Shown piece by piece: positions 34,625-44,227 of a stretch of 64,000 nt of DNA. The position numbers and the translations under genes are program-made. Below the pieces are notes generated by a model that did no database searches, was not told the DNA's origin, and was given only the letters and a program-made list of their open reading frames with translations. Positions within the stretch are counted from its first letter, which is position 1. Each line of letters begins with the position of its first letter. The DNA comes from an uncultured Helicobacter sp. (GTDB taxonomy: Bacteria; Campylobacterota; Campylobacteria; Campylobacterales; Helicobacteraceae): positions 1 through 64,000 of the forward strand of contig CASEHV010000002.1 in assembly GCA_949287835.1 (NCBI GenBank), written 5' to 3'.

Positions 34625-36418
34625 ATGTTTAGTTATGAATATAAATTAATAAATGATGAGAAAACATTATTTGAGATTCTAAATAATATCAATATGGAGA
34701 GTCCTATTTGTTTTGATTGTGAGAGCAATGGTCTTGAGGTTCGCTCTGTTGATATGGTCGGATTTAGCTTTTGTGCCGATGGGGTGCATGGCTATTATGT
34801 CCCGCTTCTGCACATGGCTATTGGCGAGGATTCTTGCATTAGGAGGGAAGTAGCAAAGAGGGCATTGGAGATTATCTTTAGTCATGATTTAATCGGGCAT
34901 AATATTAAGTTTGACTTAAGTGTAACTTTGCATAATTTCGGAATCTATCCTAAAAGAAGTTGTTTTGATTCCATGATTCTAGCGTGGCTTATGAATCCAA
35001 ATCAAAGTCTAAAGTTAGATTCTCTTATGCAAACACATTTTTCTCATAAGATGATTGCCTTTAGCGAGATTGTACCAAAGAATAGCGACTTCTCCTATGT
35101 CCCGCTAGATGAGGCATGTAAATATGCCGCAGAAGATGCGGTGGCGACATTTCAGCTTTACCATAAACTCTTAAGTCTTTGCGATGAGAGCATTCTTAAT
35201 ATTGCAAAAAGCTTAGAATTTCCTTTCATTCATTCACTTTGTAGTATGGAGGACTGCGGAATCGCCATTGATTTAAACTATTTTTCAACACTACGAGAGA
35301 GTATTAGTAATAAACTCATGGCATTGCAAGAACAGATTCACAAGGCAGCGGGGGTAGAGTTTAATGTCAATTCTACAAAGCAATTAGCCCAAGTGCTATT
35401 TGAGAATCTAGGTTTGCAAACTCAAAAGAGGGGTAAAAGCGGATATAGCACCGATGAAAGCACTCTAAAAGCACTAAAAGATTCCCACCCTATTATCCCC
35501 CTTTTGCTTGAGTATCGTGAGGCTTTTAAACTTTTTAGCACCTACATCGAGCCGTTTTTAAAGATAGATTCTAAGAGAATCTACACCTCCTTTTCGCACA
35601 CAGGCACGAACACAGGCAGACTAAGCTCAAAATCTCCAAACCTGCAAAATATCCCAGTGCGTAGCGAAATGGGTAAAAGCATACGAGGAGGCTTTGTTGC
35701 AGAGAGTGGAAATGTGCTAGTTAGCCTTGATTACTCTCAAATAGAGCTTAGATTACTAGCACATTTTAGTGAGGATTCTGTGCTTTTGGAATCTTTTGCC
35801 AACAATATAGACATACATGCCAAGACAGCAGGATTAATCTTTAAAGACAAACTAGATGAAAATTTTAGCCATTACAGAAATATCGCAAAATCCATAAACT
35901 TCGGGCTAATCTATGGCATGGGAGCAAAGAAACTAGCCCAGACCCTAGATATATCGCAAAAGGAGGCAGGTGCGTATATCAAGGCATATTTTGCTAATTT
36001 CCCAAGTGTCAAAGACTTTTTGGAGAGAAAAAAGCAAGAGATTTTAGAGCGTGGATACATGGAGACACTCATAGGTAGAAGACGATATTTTGAATTTGAT
36101 ATGAGTAATGAATTTATGATTCAGGCACATTTAAGGGAAGGGGTAAATAGCATTTTTCAGGGTAGTGCGGCGGATTTAATAAAACTCTCTATGAATAGAA
36201 TCTTTAGCGAGATAGAGCAGATGCAGAGATTCGGAGAGAGTAGGGGGGAGGCAAAAATGCTATTGCAAATCCACGATGAGCTTATCTTTGAGATAAAAGA
36301 GGAGAGCGCAGATTCTATATCTAGCAGGATAAAGGAGATTATGGAGAATGTCTATGAGCTTAGAGTGCCACTTGTGTGTAATGTGTCGAAAGGTTATACA
36401 TGGGCAGATTTGAAGTAG
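34625..36418 (+). CDS. polA: DNA polymerase I without the 5' nuclease domain
   Basis: The 597-residue protein matches only the Klenow part of Pol I. The proofreading domain keeps exo I (FDCESNGLEV), exo II (GHNIKFDLSV) and exo III (YAAEDAVATF), so the metal ligands are intact. The polymerase has motif A (LVSLDYSQIELRLLAHFS), motif B (YRNIAKSINFGLIYGMGAKK) and motif C (MLLQIHDELIFEI). Bacterial PolA is usually near 900 residues with an N-terminal 5'-3' exonuclease. That region is absent, and upstream DNA is filled by recN, so this is not a local frameshift. A strong AGGAG supports the start. RNA primer removal would need another flap nuclease or RNase H. Confidence 0.92.
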   Translation: MFSYEYKLINDEKTLFEILNNINMESPICFDCESNGLEVRSVDMVGFSFCADGVHGYYVPLLHMAIGEDSCIRREVAKRALEIIFSHDLIGHNIKFDLSVTLHNFGIYPKRSCFDSMILAWLMNPNQSLKLDSLMQTHFSHKMIAFSEIVPKNSDFSYVPLDEACKYAAEDAVATFQLYHKLLSLCDESILNIAKSLEFPFIHSLCSMEDCGIAIDLNYFSTLRESISNKLMALQEQIHKAAGVEFNVNSTKQLAQVLFENLGLQTQKRGKSGYSTDESTLKALKDSHPIIPLLLEYREAFKLFSTYIEPFLKIDSKRIYTSFSHTGTNTGRLSSKSPNLQNIPVRSEMGKSIRGGFVAESGNVLVSLDYSQIELRLLAHFSEDSVLLESFANNIDIHAKTAGLIFKDKLDENFSHYRNIAKSINFGLIYGMGAKKLAQTLDISQKEAGAYIKAYFANFPSVKDFLERKKQEILERGYMETLIGRRRYFEFDMSNEFMIQAHLREGVNSIFQGSAADLIKLSMNRIFSEIEQMQRFGESRGEAKMLLQIHDELIFEIKEESADSISSRIKEIMENVYELRVPLVCNVSKGYTWADLK

Positions 36419-36455
36419 TTTTGGTAAAATAGTAAATTATATTTTGAGGTTTTGA

Positions 36456-37604
36456 ATGGAAAATATTAATGATATAGTAGAAGCACTTGCCTCGGAAAAT
36501 GGACTGCCAAAGAATCAAGTCATAGAGGCAATTAAAGAATCTATGGTAAAAATGGCTAAAAAAGAGATAGATGAGGAAGCCAACTTTGTCGTGCTAGAGG
36601 ATAAGGATAGTAATGACTTTCGCTTGGTGCAGAAAATGATAGTGTGTAATGATGTGGATTTTAATGATTCCATGAGTGCTACGCATGTTACGTTATCACA
36701 GGCTAGTGCGTTGGTGCATAATGTAAGCGTTGGAGACACACTAGAGTATCAAATCAATCTTGAGAGTATGAATCGCAATGCGGTAAATGGCATTTTTCAT
36801 GACATATCTATGCAGCTACAAAGGCTAAATGAAAGAGAGATTCTAAAAAAATTAGAGAAAGATATAAATAAAATCGTGATAGCCATAGTCGTGCATATTA
36901 GCGACAGAGGGGACGTAGCAGTAGAGATAAATGACACGAGGGCTACCATGCCACTAAAGAATAGAATCAAAGGCGAGAGTTTTAAAATAGGGCAGCCCAT
37001 AAGGTGCATTTTGAAATCTGCAAAAATTACCAAGCACGGGCTAAAAATAGAAGTATCGCGCACCACGCCCCTAATGCTAGAGGAGCTATTAAAACTAGAA
37101 GTGCCAGAGATAAAAGATGGTGATGTCATAATACACAAGATAGCTAGAATCCCAGGTGAGAGAGCAAAAGTATCCGTGTATGCAAATAATCCAAAAATAG
37201 ACCCCATAGGTGCCACCGTGGGTGCAAAGGGGGTTAGAATCAATGCCATTAGTAAGGAGCTAAATGGCGAGAGTATTGACTGCGTTGAGTATTCTAATAT
37301 CCCAGAAATCTTTATCTCAAAGGCATTGCTACCCGCACAGGTGCTATCTGTAAAGATAGATAAAAGTCAAGATTTAGAGCGACCAAAGGCTATCGTGCAG
37401 ATAGGCAAATCGCAAAAATCAAAGGCAATAGGCAGGAGTGGAATCAACATACGACTTGCAAGTATGATAACAGGCTATGACTTCCAGCTAGATGAGATAG
37501 AGGAGAAGCAAAGCAGCGAGGCACAGCAGAGTGCAAAAAGCGGGGAGGCAAAAGAGAAAAAGCTAGGATTAGAGGCGTTGGAGTCGTTGTTTAAGGGTGG
37601 GTGA
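36456..37604 (+). CDS. nusA: Transcription elongation/termination factor NusA
   Basis: A 382-residue NusA. The N-terminal RNA polymerase-binding domain (about 1-125) is followed by an S1 domain, and two KH domains contain VKIPGERAKVSVYANNPKID-type blocks (here HKIARIPGERAKVSVYA), GAKGVRINAISKELNGE and the second KH loop GRSGINIRLASMITG. Like other Campylobacterota forms it lacks the C-terminal acidic repeats of E. coli NusA. A charged tail of about 30 residues ends the protein. The stop overlaps the GTG of the ynfA-like gene. Confidence 0.95.
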   Translation: MENINDIVEALASENGLPKNQVIEAIKESMVKMAKKEIDEEANFVVLEDKDSNDFRLVQKMIVCNDVDFNDSMSATHVTLSQASALVHNVSVGDTLEYQINLESMNRNAVNGIFHDISMQLQRLNEREILKKLEKDINKIVIAIVVHISDRGDVAVEINDTRATMPLKNRIKGESFKIGQPIRCILKSAKITKHGLKIEVSRTTPLMLEELLKLEVPEIKDGDVIIHKIARIPGERAKVSVYANNPKIDPIGATVGAKGVRINAISKELNGESIDCVEYSNIPEIFISKALLPAQVLSVKIDKSQDLERPKAIVQIGKSQKSKAIGRSGINIRLASMITGYDFQLDEIEEKQSSEAQQSAKSGEAKEKKLGLEALESLFKGG

Positions 37605-37927
37605 GATATTTGCTTAAGTCATTATTAATTTTCCTTTTAGCCGCTTTATTTGAGGTGGGCGGCGGTTATCTTGTATGGATATGGCTAAAGGAGGGGAAAT
37701 CTTTATTTATAGGTTTATTTGGAATGCTATGTCTATGTATTTATGGAATCATAGCGACATTTCAAATCGAGGGTTTTGGTAGAGTTTATGCCGCTTATGG
37801 CGGAATCTTTGTAGTATTTTCGATTATATGGGCAATGTTGTTAGATGGCTTTAGTCCTGATAGATGGGATATTATCGGGGCTTTTGTGATTCTTGCTGGT
37901 GTATTTTTGATGTATATGCCGAGATGA
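37601..37927 (+). CDS. YnfA family (UPF0060) membrane protein
   Basis: A 108-residue protein with four predicted helices and the family blocks AALFEVGGGYLVWIWLK, GRVYAAYGGIFVVFSIIW and DRWDIIGAFVILAGV. YnfA proteins share the SMR transporter fold and are implicated in efflux, but substrates are uncertain. The start is GTG, overlapping the nusA stop (GGGTGAG), so translation is coupled. Confidence 0.88.
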   Translation: MRYLLKSLLIFLLAALFEVGGGYLVWIWLKEGKSLFIGLFGMLCLCIYGIIATFQIEGFGRVYAAYGGIFVVFSIIWAMLLDGFSPDRWDIIGAFVILAGVFLMYMPR

Positions 37928-37933
37928 TTTATT

Positions 37934-38049
37934 AATGAGAATCATATATTATTATTAATATATAAAAATGATAATCAATTTTACTAAAAGTAACATTAAA
38001 AATTATTTTTGCTATTTTAATAATGAAAATATAATCATTCTTATGATTA
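37934..38049 (+). promoter_or_regulatory. Probable Fur-type operator region upstream of the TonB receptor
   Basis: Several Fur-like elements crowd this AT-rich leader: AATGAGAATCAT (about 37935-37946) followed by TATTATTATTAATA, TGATAATCA (about 37969-37977), and a perfect inverted repeat TAATCAT-TCTT-ATGATTA (38032-38049). They resemble GATAAT-type Fur boxes and the TAATAATnATTATTA consensus described for H. pylori Fur. Repression by iron is inferred. Confidence 0.55.
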
Positions 38050-38095
38050 AAATATTAGAATTTTGTTTAATATTATCATTTTTAGGAGTTATTAA

Positions 38096-40339
38096 ATGCA
38101 GAGATTATCAAGACGTCCAAGTTGTAGCAAAAAGATTCTATCATCAATAGCTGCTTTGGCTATGCTAGGTTGCTTTAATAATATACAGGCAGATACAATA
38201 GAGGCAGACACAAATGTAAGTGCAGAAGATACAAGGGATACAGAATCTATTTCATTAGATGATATTGACAATTTAGATTCTCTAATGGATTCTACAGATA
38301 CTGCTTCTGTTGGAATGCAACCCACAAAAATTCAAAAAATCGTAACAACTGCGCGAGGTGGTGTAGAGCAGTTGATAAAAGATGCACCTGCATCGATTAC
38401 GGTCATAAGTGCCGAGGAGTTGCAAAATAAGCCACACCGAGACTTAGCAGAGGCACTAAGCTATATCCCAGGCATAGACATAGGCACAGAGCTAGGTAAA
38501 ACAGGTGGGCTAAAAGTCTCTATACGAGGCATGCCTAGCAACTATACCCTAATTCTAATCGATGGCAAAAGGCAGAATGTCGCCGCAGATATTAATACCG
38601 ATAATGCAGGCTGGAGTCAGGCTGACACGAGCTTTTTCCCACCCATATCTGCCATAGATAGAATCGAAGTGATACGCGGACCTATGAGTACCATCTATGG
38701 TAGCGATGCTATCGGCGGGGTGATTAATATCATCACAAAGAAAAAGATTGATAAATTCGGTCTAAGCGTAGGGCTAGAGACGACACAAAATGAAGATAGA
38801 CAATATGGCTCAGGCTATACGGCTAATCTCTTTACCTCCATTCCCATTATCAAGGATACATTGGGTGTGCAGCTACGAGGGCGATACTACTTTAGAGAGC
38901 CTAGCGATGTTAGCTTTACTTACATAAATACAAAGGGCATTCCAACGGTAGCGCGACCGGGCTTTATCGGCAGTCCCTCTATGGCACATATCTATGACTT
39001 GGGCGGACGCATTTTGTGGAATCCAAATCCTAGCAACTCCTTCTACCTTGACATTCAGCACGGGCGCCAGTGGTATGATAATAGTAAGCAGCAGTTAGGG
39101 CGATTCACCAGCACAGCACCTGAGTATATTATCCTGCGTAATAACAATCTATTATCTCACAAGGGTAACTATGGTAATGTCTCTGTGGAGAATACCCTGC
39201 AGTTTAATCAATCATGGAATGACGGCAGAATGACAAATACAAAACCAAATCGACCTCGAGAGATAGCAGGTAAGGATTTCATTTTAGAAAACAGGACATT
39301 CATCGAGCTGCCATATAGCAATCATCTAACCGTTGGCGGGACATATTGGTTTGCATGGATGCAGGATATGGTAGCGCGACCCACGACTTTTAATCAAAAT
39401 ACATTCTCACTATTTGTCGATGATGAGTGGGACATCACAGATACCATAAAGCTAAATGTGGCTATTAGGGAGGATTGGAATGACAGGTATGGATTCCACA
39501 CTTCGCCAAAGATATATGGAATCTGGGAGGCGATAGAGGACTGGCTAGTGATAAAAGGCGGCGTTAGCACAGGCTATAAAGCACCTCTGCCAAATCAGCT
39601 AATAAATGGGCAGTATGGCTTTGGCGCGCAGGGGCAGTTAGCCTTTTTGGGGAATCCAAACTTAGTGCCAGAGCAGTCTGTAAGTGCGGAGCTAACCGCC
39701 CTTAGTGATAATGAATATTTCGAGCTAGGCGCTACATATTTCTACACATATTTCTTTGATAAAATCGGACGTGAAACATTATCTAGCACCAATAATACCT
39801 CAGTGTGTGGTGGGAATTTCACTAGAGGCTGCAGTAGGTTAATCAATGTGGATAGGTCATACTTACAGGGCGTAGAGCTATATGCAGGTATGAAGCCAAT
39901 CTATGGCGTAACGCTAGATATTAGCTACACATTCACAGATAGTATGCAGCTATCGGGGAATCTAAAAGGCTCTCCGCTTACAGATACAGTAAATCATCTC
40001 TTCTCATTTAGGCTAGGATATAGTGCTAATAGCTTTGGTGTGTATATACGAGGTGAGGCAGTGGGGAGTCGCTTTAGAGGACTTAGACCGAACGTAGATG
40101 CAAAACAAATCGCTGCGCTAGGAAAGTTTTATAAACCATACTTCCTCATGCACCTAGGTGGCAACTACAACATAAACAAGCATTTTAGAATCAATGCCGC
40201 TATCTATAATCTCTTCGATATGGATTTCGCAGATTATGTGCAGTATGGAGTAAGTGGTAATGAACCCCAAATTGGCAATCGCTACAACTACATACAAGAA
40301 GGCAGACGATACTATATCGGGGTGAATTATGATTTTTAG
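38096..40339 (+). CDS. TonB-dependent outer-membrane receptor (CirA/FepA-like)
   Basis: The precursor is 747 residues. A signal peptide is predicted to end near NNIQA (about residue 32). An acidic linker precedes a TonB-box-like KIQKIVTTA (about 79-87). The plug domain (about 95-215) has APASITVISAEEL and ends EVIRGPMSTIYGSDAIGGVI, followed by a 22-strand barrel and a C-terminal aromatic (YYIGVNYDF). The family imports ferric siderophores or other scarce ligands using TonB energy. The closest types I recognise are catecholate receptors, but the ligand is not readable. Fur-like sites upstream support an iron role. Confidence 0.88.
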   Translation: MQRLSRRPSCSKKILSSIAALAMLGCFNNIQADTIEADTNVSAEDTRDTESISLDDIDNLDSLMDSTDTASVGMQPTKIQKIVTTARGGVEQLIKDAPASITVISAEELQNKPHRDLAEALSYIPGIDIGTELGKTGGLKVSIRGMPSNYTLILIDGKRQNVAADINTDNAGWSQADTSFFPPISAIDRIEVIRGPMSTIYGSDAIGGVINIITKKKIDKFGLSVGLETTQNEDRQYGSGYTANLFTSIPIIKDTLGVQLRGRYYFREPSDVSFTYINTKGIPTVARPGFIGSPSMAHIYDLGGRILWNPNPSNSFYLDIQHGRQWYDNSKQQLGRFTSTAPEYIILRNNNLLSHKGNYGNVSVENTLQFNQSWNDGRMTNTKPNRPREIAGKDFILENRTFIELPYSNHLTVGGTYWFAWMQDMVARPTTFNQNTFSLFVDDEWDITDTIKLNVAIREDWNDRYGFHTSPKIYGIWEAIEDWLVIKGGVSTGYKAPLPNQLINGQYGFGAQGQLAFLGNPNLVPEQSVSAELTALSDNEYFELGATYFYTYFFDKIGRETLSSTNNTSVCGGNFTRGCSRLINVDRSYLQGVELYAGMKPIYGVTLDISYTFTDSMQLSGNLKGSPLTDTVNHLFSFRLGYSANSFGVYIRGEAVGSRFRGLRPNVDAKQIAALGKFYKPYFLMHLGGNYNINKHFRINAAIYNLFDMDFADYVQYGVSGNEPQIGNRYNYIQEGRRYYIGVNYDF

Positions 40340-40361
40340 TTATGTAGTATAATTACATAAC
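40339..40361. promoter_or_regulatory. Inverted repeat enclosing a -10 box upstream of pepF
   Basis: GTTATGTA and TACATAAC form a perfect 8-bp inverted repeat whose 7-base loop is G-TATAAT. The TATAAT (40348-40353) is 30 bases from the pepF ATG. A protein binding this palindrome would block the promoter; alternatively it is a hairpin after the receptor gene. Confidence 0.5.
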
Positions 40362-40383
40362 AATACATAGTCAAAGGATAGTC

Positions 40384-42177
40384 ATGTCAAGCCTTGGTGT
40401 TAGCAAAAGCGATGTGTGTAATGGGGATTTTGAGTTGCATTTTGATTTAAGCTCTTTGTTTAATAATCATGGAGAGTTGGAATCTTTTACTCAAGGGCTA
40501 GATTCTAAAATCTCGAATTTTCATGATACTTATAATGGGAAAATTGCAAGTTTAAGCGATAGTGATTTCCATATCGCACTCAAGCTTTATGAGGATATAT
40601 GTGAGGATTTGGGTCGCGTTATGACCTATGTTTTCTTAAAATTTGCGGTAAATAGCAAGGAGTATGGTGCATTATATGCCGATTATGAGATGACTTGTAA
40701 TACCCTTTACTCTAAGATTCTGTTCTTTGAGCTGGAGTTCGCAGAGCTAGGTGATGAGAAAATGGAATCTATCATCGCTAGTAGTTGTAAACATAAGTTT
40801 TTCTTAAGAAATATCGCAGAAAATAAAAAGCACAAGCTAAGTGTCAAAGAGGAAAAAGTCATAGTGAATCTCTCGCCTGTGGGGGTTAGCGCGTTCTCAA
40901 GGCTATTTGATGAGAGCTTGGCTAATATGCGTTTCAAAGGCACAAAGGGAGAGGATATAAGTGAGGAGGAGATTTTAGCCCTTCTGCATGTCAAAAGTAG
41001 AAAAATAAGAAAAAAGGCACAGAAAAACTTCACAAAAGGGCTAAACGCAAACTCACATCTGCTAACCTACATACTAAACATGGTGCGAAAGGACATAGCC
41101 ATCATGCAGGATATGCGTAGCTATGAGAAGCCAGAATCTTTTCGCCATATTAGTAATCAAACCACGCAAGAAAGCGTAGATAGCATGATAGCCTGTGTCA
41201 ATGCAAACATGTATCTAGTGCATGGCTACTATGATGTGAAGTCTCAGTTGCTAGGCTATAAGCTAAAAGATTATGACAGATATGCCCCGCTTGGTCTCTC
41301 TAAGAAGAATATGAAAATGAGTTTTTCTAAAGCTTTGAGTTTAACTTTAGAATCCTTTAAGGGTTTTAGCGATAGATTCTATGAAATCGCAAATACGGCA
41401 GTAAGGGAGGGCTGGGTAGATTCCCACCCCAAAGAATCCAAAAGAGGCGGGGCATTTAGCCATGGCAGTGTGCCAAAATCTCACCCCTATGTGCTACTAA
41501 ACTACACAGGAAATAGGCGAGATGTCTTTACCATAGCCCATGAGTTTGGTCATGCCATACATCAGGAGCTAAGTAAGATTCAAGGCGCTCTCAATCATGA
41601 CACGCCGCTAACCACCGCCGAGACTGCCTCTGTGTTTGCTGAGATGATTTTGTTTGACTTCCTAAAAAGTAAGCTTTCCAAAAAAGAGTTGCTGGATATG
41701 TATGCGGGTAAGATTGAGGATATTTTCTCTACATTATTTCGGCAGGTCGTGATGACGAATTTTGAAAGAGAGATTCACAATATAAAGGGTGAGATGAAAA
41801 CTAGCGATTTTGATAGAATCTGGCTTAGCGAAAATGAGAAAATGTTTGGCTCCAGCCTTAAACTTAGCAAGAATTACGCAAGATGGTGGAGCTATATCCC
41901 GCATTTTATACATTCCCCGTTTTACTGCTATGCCTACTCTTATGGGCAGCTACTTGTACTTGCATTATTTGGTCTTTATAAGAATAGTAATGATAAGGCA
42001 TCTTTTGTATCCACATATATTGATTTCCTAAGTGCTGGGGGGAGCAAGAGTCCAAGAGAGCTAATTTCTGCCTTTGGCTTTGATATAAATACTGCAGAGT
42101 TTTGGGAAATCGGCATGGGCGAAGTGAAGAGATTACTAAAGGAATTTGAGGTGTTGTTGAATAAGGGTTCTATTTAA
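40384..42177 (+). CDS. pepF: Oligoendopeptidase F (M3B metallopeptidase)
   Basis: This 597-residue zinc peptidase has the HExxH motif in FTIAHEFGHAIHQ near residue 390, with the third ligand Glu in TAETASVFAEM about 25 residues later. The long helical N-terminal region is typical of the M3B family, as is the C-terminal HSPFYCYAYSYGQLL, in which two tyrosines line the active site. PepF cleaves short peptides in the cytoplasm; there is no signal peptide. AAAGGA precedes the ATG. The 125 bases after it hold nothing recognisable. Confidence 0.93.
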   Translation: MSSLGVSKSDVCNGDFELHFDLSSLFNNHGELESFTQGLDSKISNFHDTYNGKIASLSDSDFHIALKLYEDICEDLGRVMTYVFLKFAVNSKEYGALYADYEMTCNTLYSKILFFELEFAELGDEKMESIIASSCKHKFFLRNIAENKKHKLSVKEEKVIVNLSPVGVSAFSRLFDESLANMRFKGTKGEDISEEEILALLHVKSRKIRKKAQKNFTKGLNANSHLLTYILNMVRKDIAIMQDMRSYEKPESFRHISNQTTQESVDSMIACVNANMYLVHGYYDVKSQLLGYKLKDYDRYAPLGLSKKNMKMSFSKALSLTLESFKGFSDRFYEIANTAVREGWVDSHPKESKRGGAFSHGSVPKSHPYVLLNYTGNRRDVFTIAHEFGHAIHQELSKIQGALNHDTPLTTAETASVFAEMILFDFLKSKLSKKELLDMYAGKIEDIFSTLFRQVVMTNFEREIHNIKGEMKTSDFDRIWLSENEKMFGSSLKLSKNYARWWSYIPHFIHSPFYCYAYSYGQLLVLALFGLYKNSNDKASFVSTYIDFLSAGGSKSPRELISAFGFDINTAEFWEIGMGEVKRLLKEFEVLLNKGSI

Positions 42178-42302
42178 AGCCAACTTTTACTAAGCTTTAG
42201 GGCAGGGGGAGTACAGGTCTTTATTTCTCTCATGGGTTAAAGACTCTATGTTTTATAAAGATTTCTTATTTTTAAAATTATGTAGCAAAAAAGATTCTAA
42301 TT

Positions 42303-43607
42303 TTAAAGCGATAATAACTCTAAAACACATTCTTTATCGCTGAAGTGAATCTCATAATCTTTAAAAATCTGCACATTTTCATCACCCTTGCCAAGTATTA
42401 ATAATACCCAATCATCTGGTAACTCTGAAATTGCTAACTTTATAGCCTCTTTTCTATCTACTATGAGTTGCAATGATTGATGATTATTTGCACCTTTTGC
42501 TATTTCTTGTATAATCTTTTCTGGATTCTCACTTCGTGGATTATCTGAAGTTATATATATTTTATCTGCATATAAACTTGCACAATGCCCCATTTTTTCG
42601 CGTTTTGTAGAATCTCTATCACCACCTGCACCAAACACAACGCTTATATTCTTATCCTTAAAAGATTCAAAAACTTTTATCATGCCATCGGTTGTATGTG
42701 CAAAATCTACGATGATTAGGGGCTTTTTGCTAACTACTTCCATACGACCAGATACGCCGCCAAAATTAGCACAGAACTCGCATATCTCTGATAAATCTCT
42801 GTTAGAAATAACCTTGATAGTGAGAATTGCCGCCATGAGATTATAGAGATTAAACATTCCAAATAATGAGGAGTTTATATCACTTTCCTCATATTTTTCA
42901 TCATTTTTTTGATTGCCAAATCTCTCTCTTAGAGCATTAAGTCGTGCAAAGATTCCATCTTTTAGGGAATATGCACTGACGAAGAAGTGAGATTTATTCT
43001 CAACTCCATATCCAAATACATTTGGGAAAAATCTCAAAGCACTTCCATGTGTATCATCAAAATTAATAATCTTAGGGCAATTTCCAGATTTTAAAAAATC
43101 CATTTTTGTCTGAATGTAGTCATCTAAAGTCTTGTGAAAATCCAAATGGTCGCTTGTTATATTGCTTAACACTTTGGCATGAAACTCAAGTCCAAAGATT
43201 CTCTCTTGCTTAATGGCATGAGAGCTTACCTCCATAATAAAATAATCACAGCCACACTCCACTGCCATGTCGATATTATGATACAACTCTAGCAATGAGG
43301 GGGTGGTTAGTCCTTTTTCTTTCATCTTTTTATCATTGATAAACATGCCACGGGTGCCTAGCAGAGCTACGCTATAGCCCATATCTAAGAGCATTGAGTA
43401 TATTGCTGCTGAGATTGTTGTCTTGCCATTTGTGCCTGTGATTCCTATGATTTTTATGTTTGTATTGAAATATTGACTTAAATCCTCTCTGTGTATTGTT
43501 TTTATGCTGCTCGTTAGATTGTTTAGGAATTTCTCATTTTGTGGTGTTATGAGAAATATGGAATCTTTGCAAATTTTCCTTGTATCATCGGTAATGAATT
43601 TTTTCAT
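42303..43607 (-). CDS. murE: UDP-MurNAc-tripeptide synthetase
   Basis: A 434-residue Mur ligase adding the third stem-peptide residue. The ATP site is IIGITGTNGKTTISAAI (about residue 52). The central domain has MEVSSHAIKQERI and NITSDHLDFHKTL with the carbamylated-Lys neighbourhood. ITSDNPRSENP carries the DNPR motif that selects meso-diaminopimelate over lysine. It is the last gene of the flgI-to-murE operon, two bases downstream of the unknown ORF at 43610. Confidence 0.94.
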   Translation of the reverse strand: MKKFITDDTRKICKDSIFLITPQNEKFLNNLTSSIKTIHREDLSQYFNTNIKIIGITGTNGKTTISAAIYSMLLDMGYSVALLGTRGMFINDKKMKEKGLTTPSLLELYHNIDMAVECGCDYFIMEVSSHAIKQERIFGLEFHAKVLSNITSDHLDFHKTLDDYIQTKMDFLKSGNCPKIINFDDTHGSALRFFPNVFGYGVENKSHFFVSAYSLKDGIFARLNALRERFGNQKNDEKYEESDINSSLFGMFNLYNLMAAILTIKVISNRDLSEICEFCANFGGVSGRMEVVSKKPLIIVDFAHTTDGMIKVFESFKDKNISVVFGAGGDRDSTKREKMGHCASLYADKIYITSDNPRSENPEKIIQEIAKGANNHQSLQLIVDRKEAIKLAISELPDDWVLLILGKGDENVQIFKDYEIHFSDKECVLELLSL

Positions 43608-43609
43608 AT

Positions 43610-44227
43610 TTATTTGCCATCTTTTAGTTTGTCTGCCACCATCTCCATAATAGGAACTATATCGCTATCATAGTGTGGCAATGAATCTATGTAATTTAAA
43701 AACATATCAATATAGCCATTATTAGCAAGCAGACAGAGAAAGTCGTAAAAGTCTTTCTTTTTCCCAAATACTAGCTTTGTACTTAGTGGCAATCTACTAT
43801 AAACATCTTTAAATGAATTTGTCTTTAATAGCTCCTTTATGTCGGCATAGTTTATAGCATTGTAACTTTCTATCACAGCTTCTTTGTTGCTTTGCACCAC
43901 ATGAGATAGATGATGAGTCTTATTATCAAATGCCTCTATGAGACTAAGAATCATATTTTGTATTTTATGTTTATGCGACCTAGGCTCGTATGAAAGCAGA
44001 CTTTGATAAAACTCATAAATTCCCATTGCCTCATTGCCGAAATCCATACCCATATCTGATATGTATAGTCCTATGATAGAATCAAGGTCATTTGTATCCA
44101 GCCAAAAAGCACGTTGAAATAAATCAAAAGAACTTTTAAAGTCGCCTTTTAGTAGGCTTTTAGTAGCCTTTTTTTGTAGGGACTTCTTACTTGGCGCATT
44201 TAGTGCATTCATATTGATAATTTTCAT
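43610..44227 (-). CDS. Conserved hypothetical protein, TPR-like N-terminus
   Basis: I cannot name this 205-residue protein. It is soluble, with no signal peptide. Residues about 15-50 (KATKSLLKGDFKSSFDLFQRAFWLDTN) have the spacing of a tetratricopeptide repeat, suggesting a scaffold. The rest is helical. It overlaps tilS by four bases and is two bases from murE. A hypothetical gene next to murE is also the arrangement I recall in H. pylori, which supports it being real. Confidence 0.7.
   Translation of the reverse strand: MKIINMNALNAPSKKSLQKKATKSLLKGDFKSSFDLFQRAFWLDTNDLDSIIGLYISDMGMDFGNEAMGIYEFYQSLLSYEPRSHKHKIQNMILSLIEAFDNKTHHLSHVVQSNKEAVIESYNAINYADIKELLKTNSFKDVYSRLPLSTKLVFGKKKDFYDFLCLLANNGYIDMFLNYIDSLPHYDSDIVPIMEMVADKLKDGK

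Noticed and set aside
42178-42302. Possible tRNA or small RNA between pepF and murE
   Set aside because: No cloverleaf or T-loop consensus could be found; nothing supportable.
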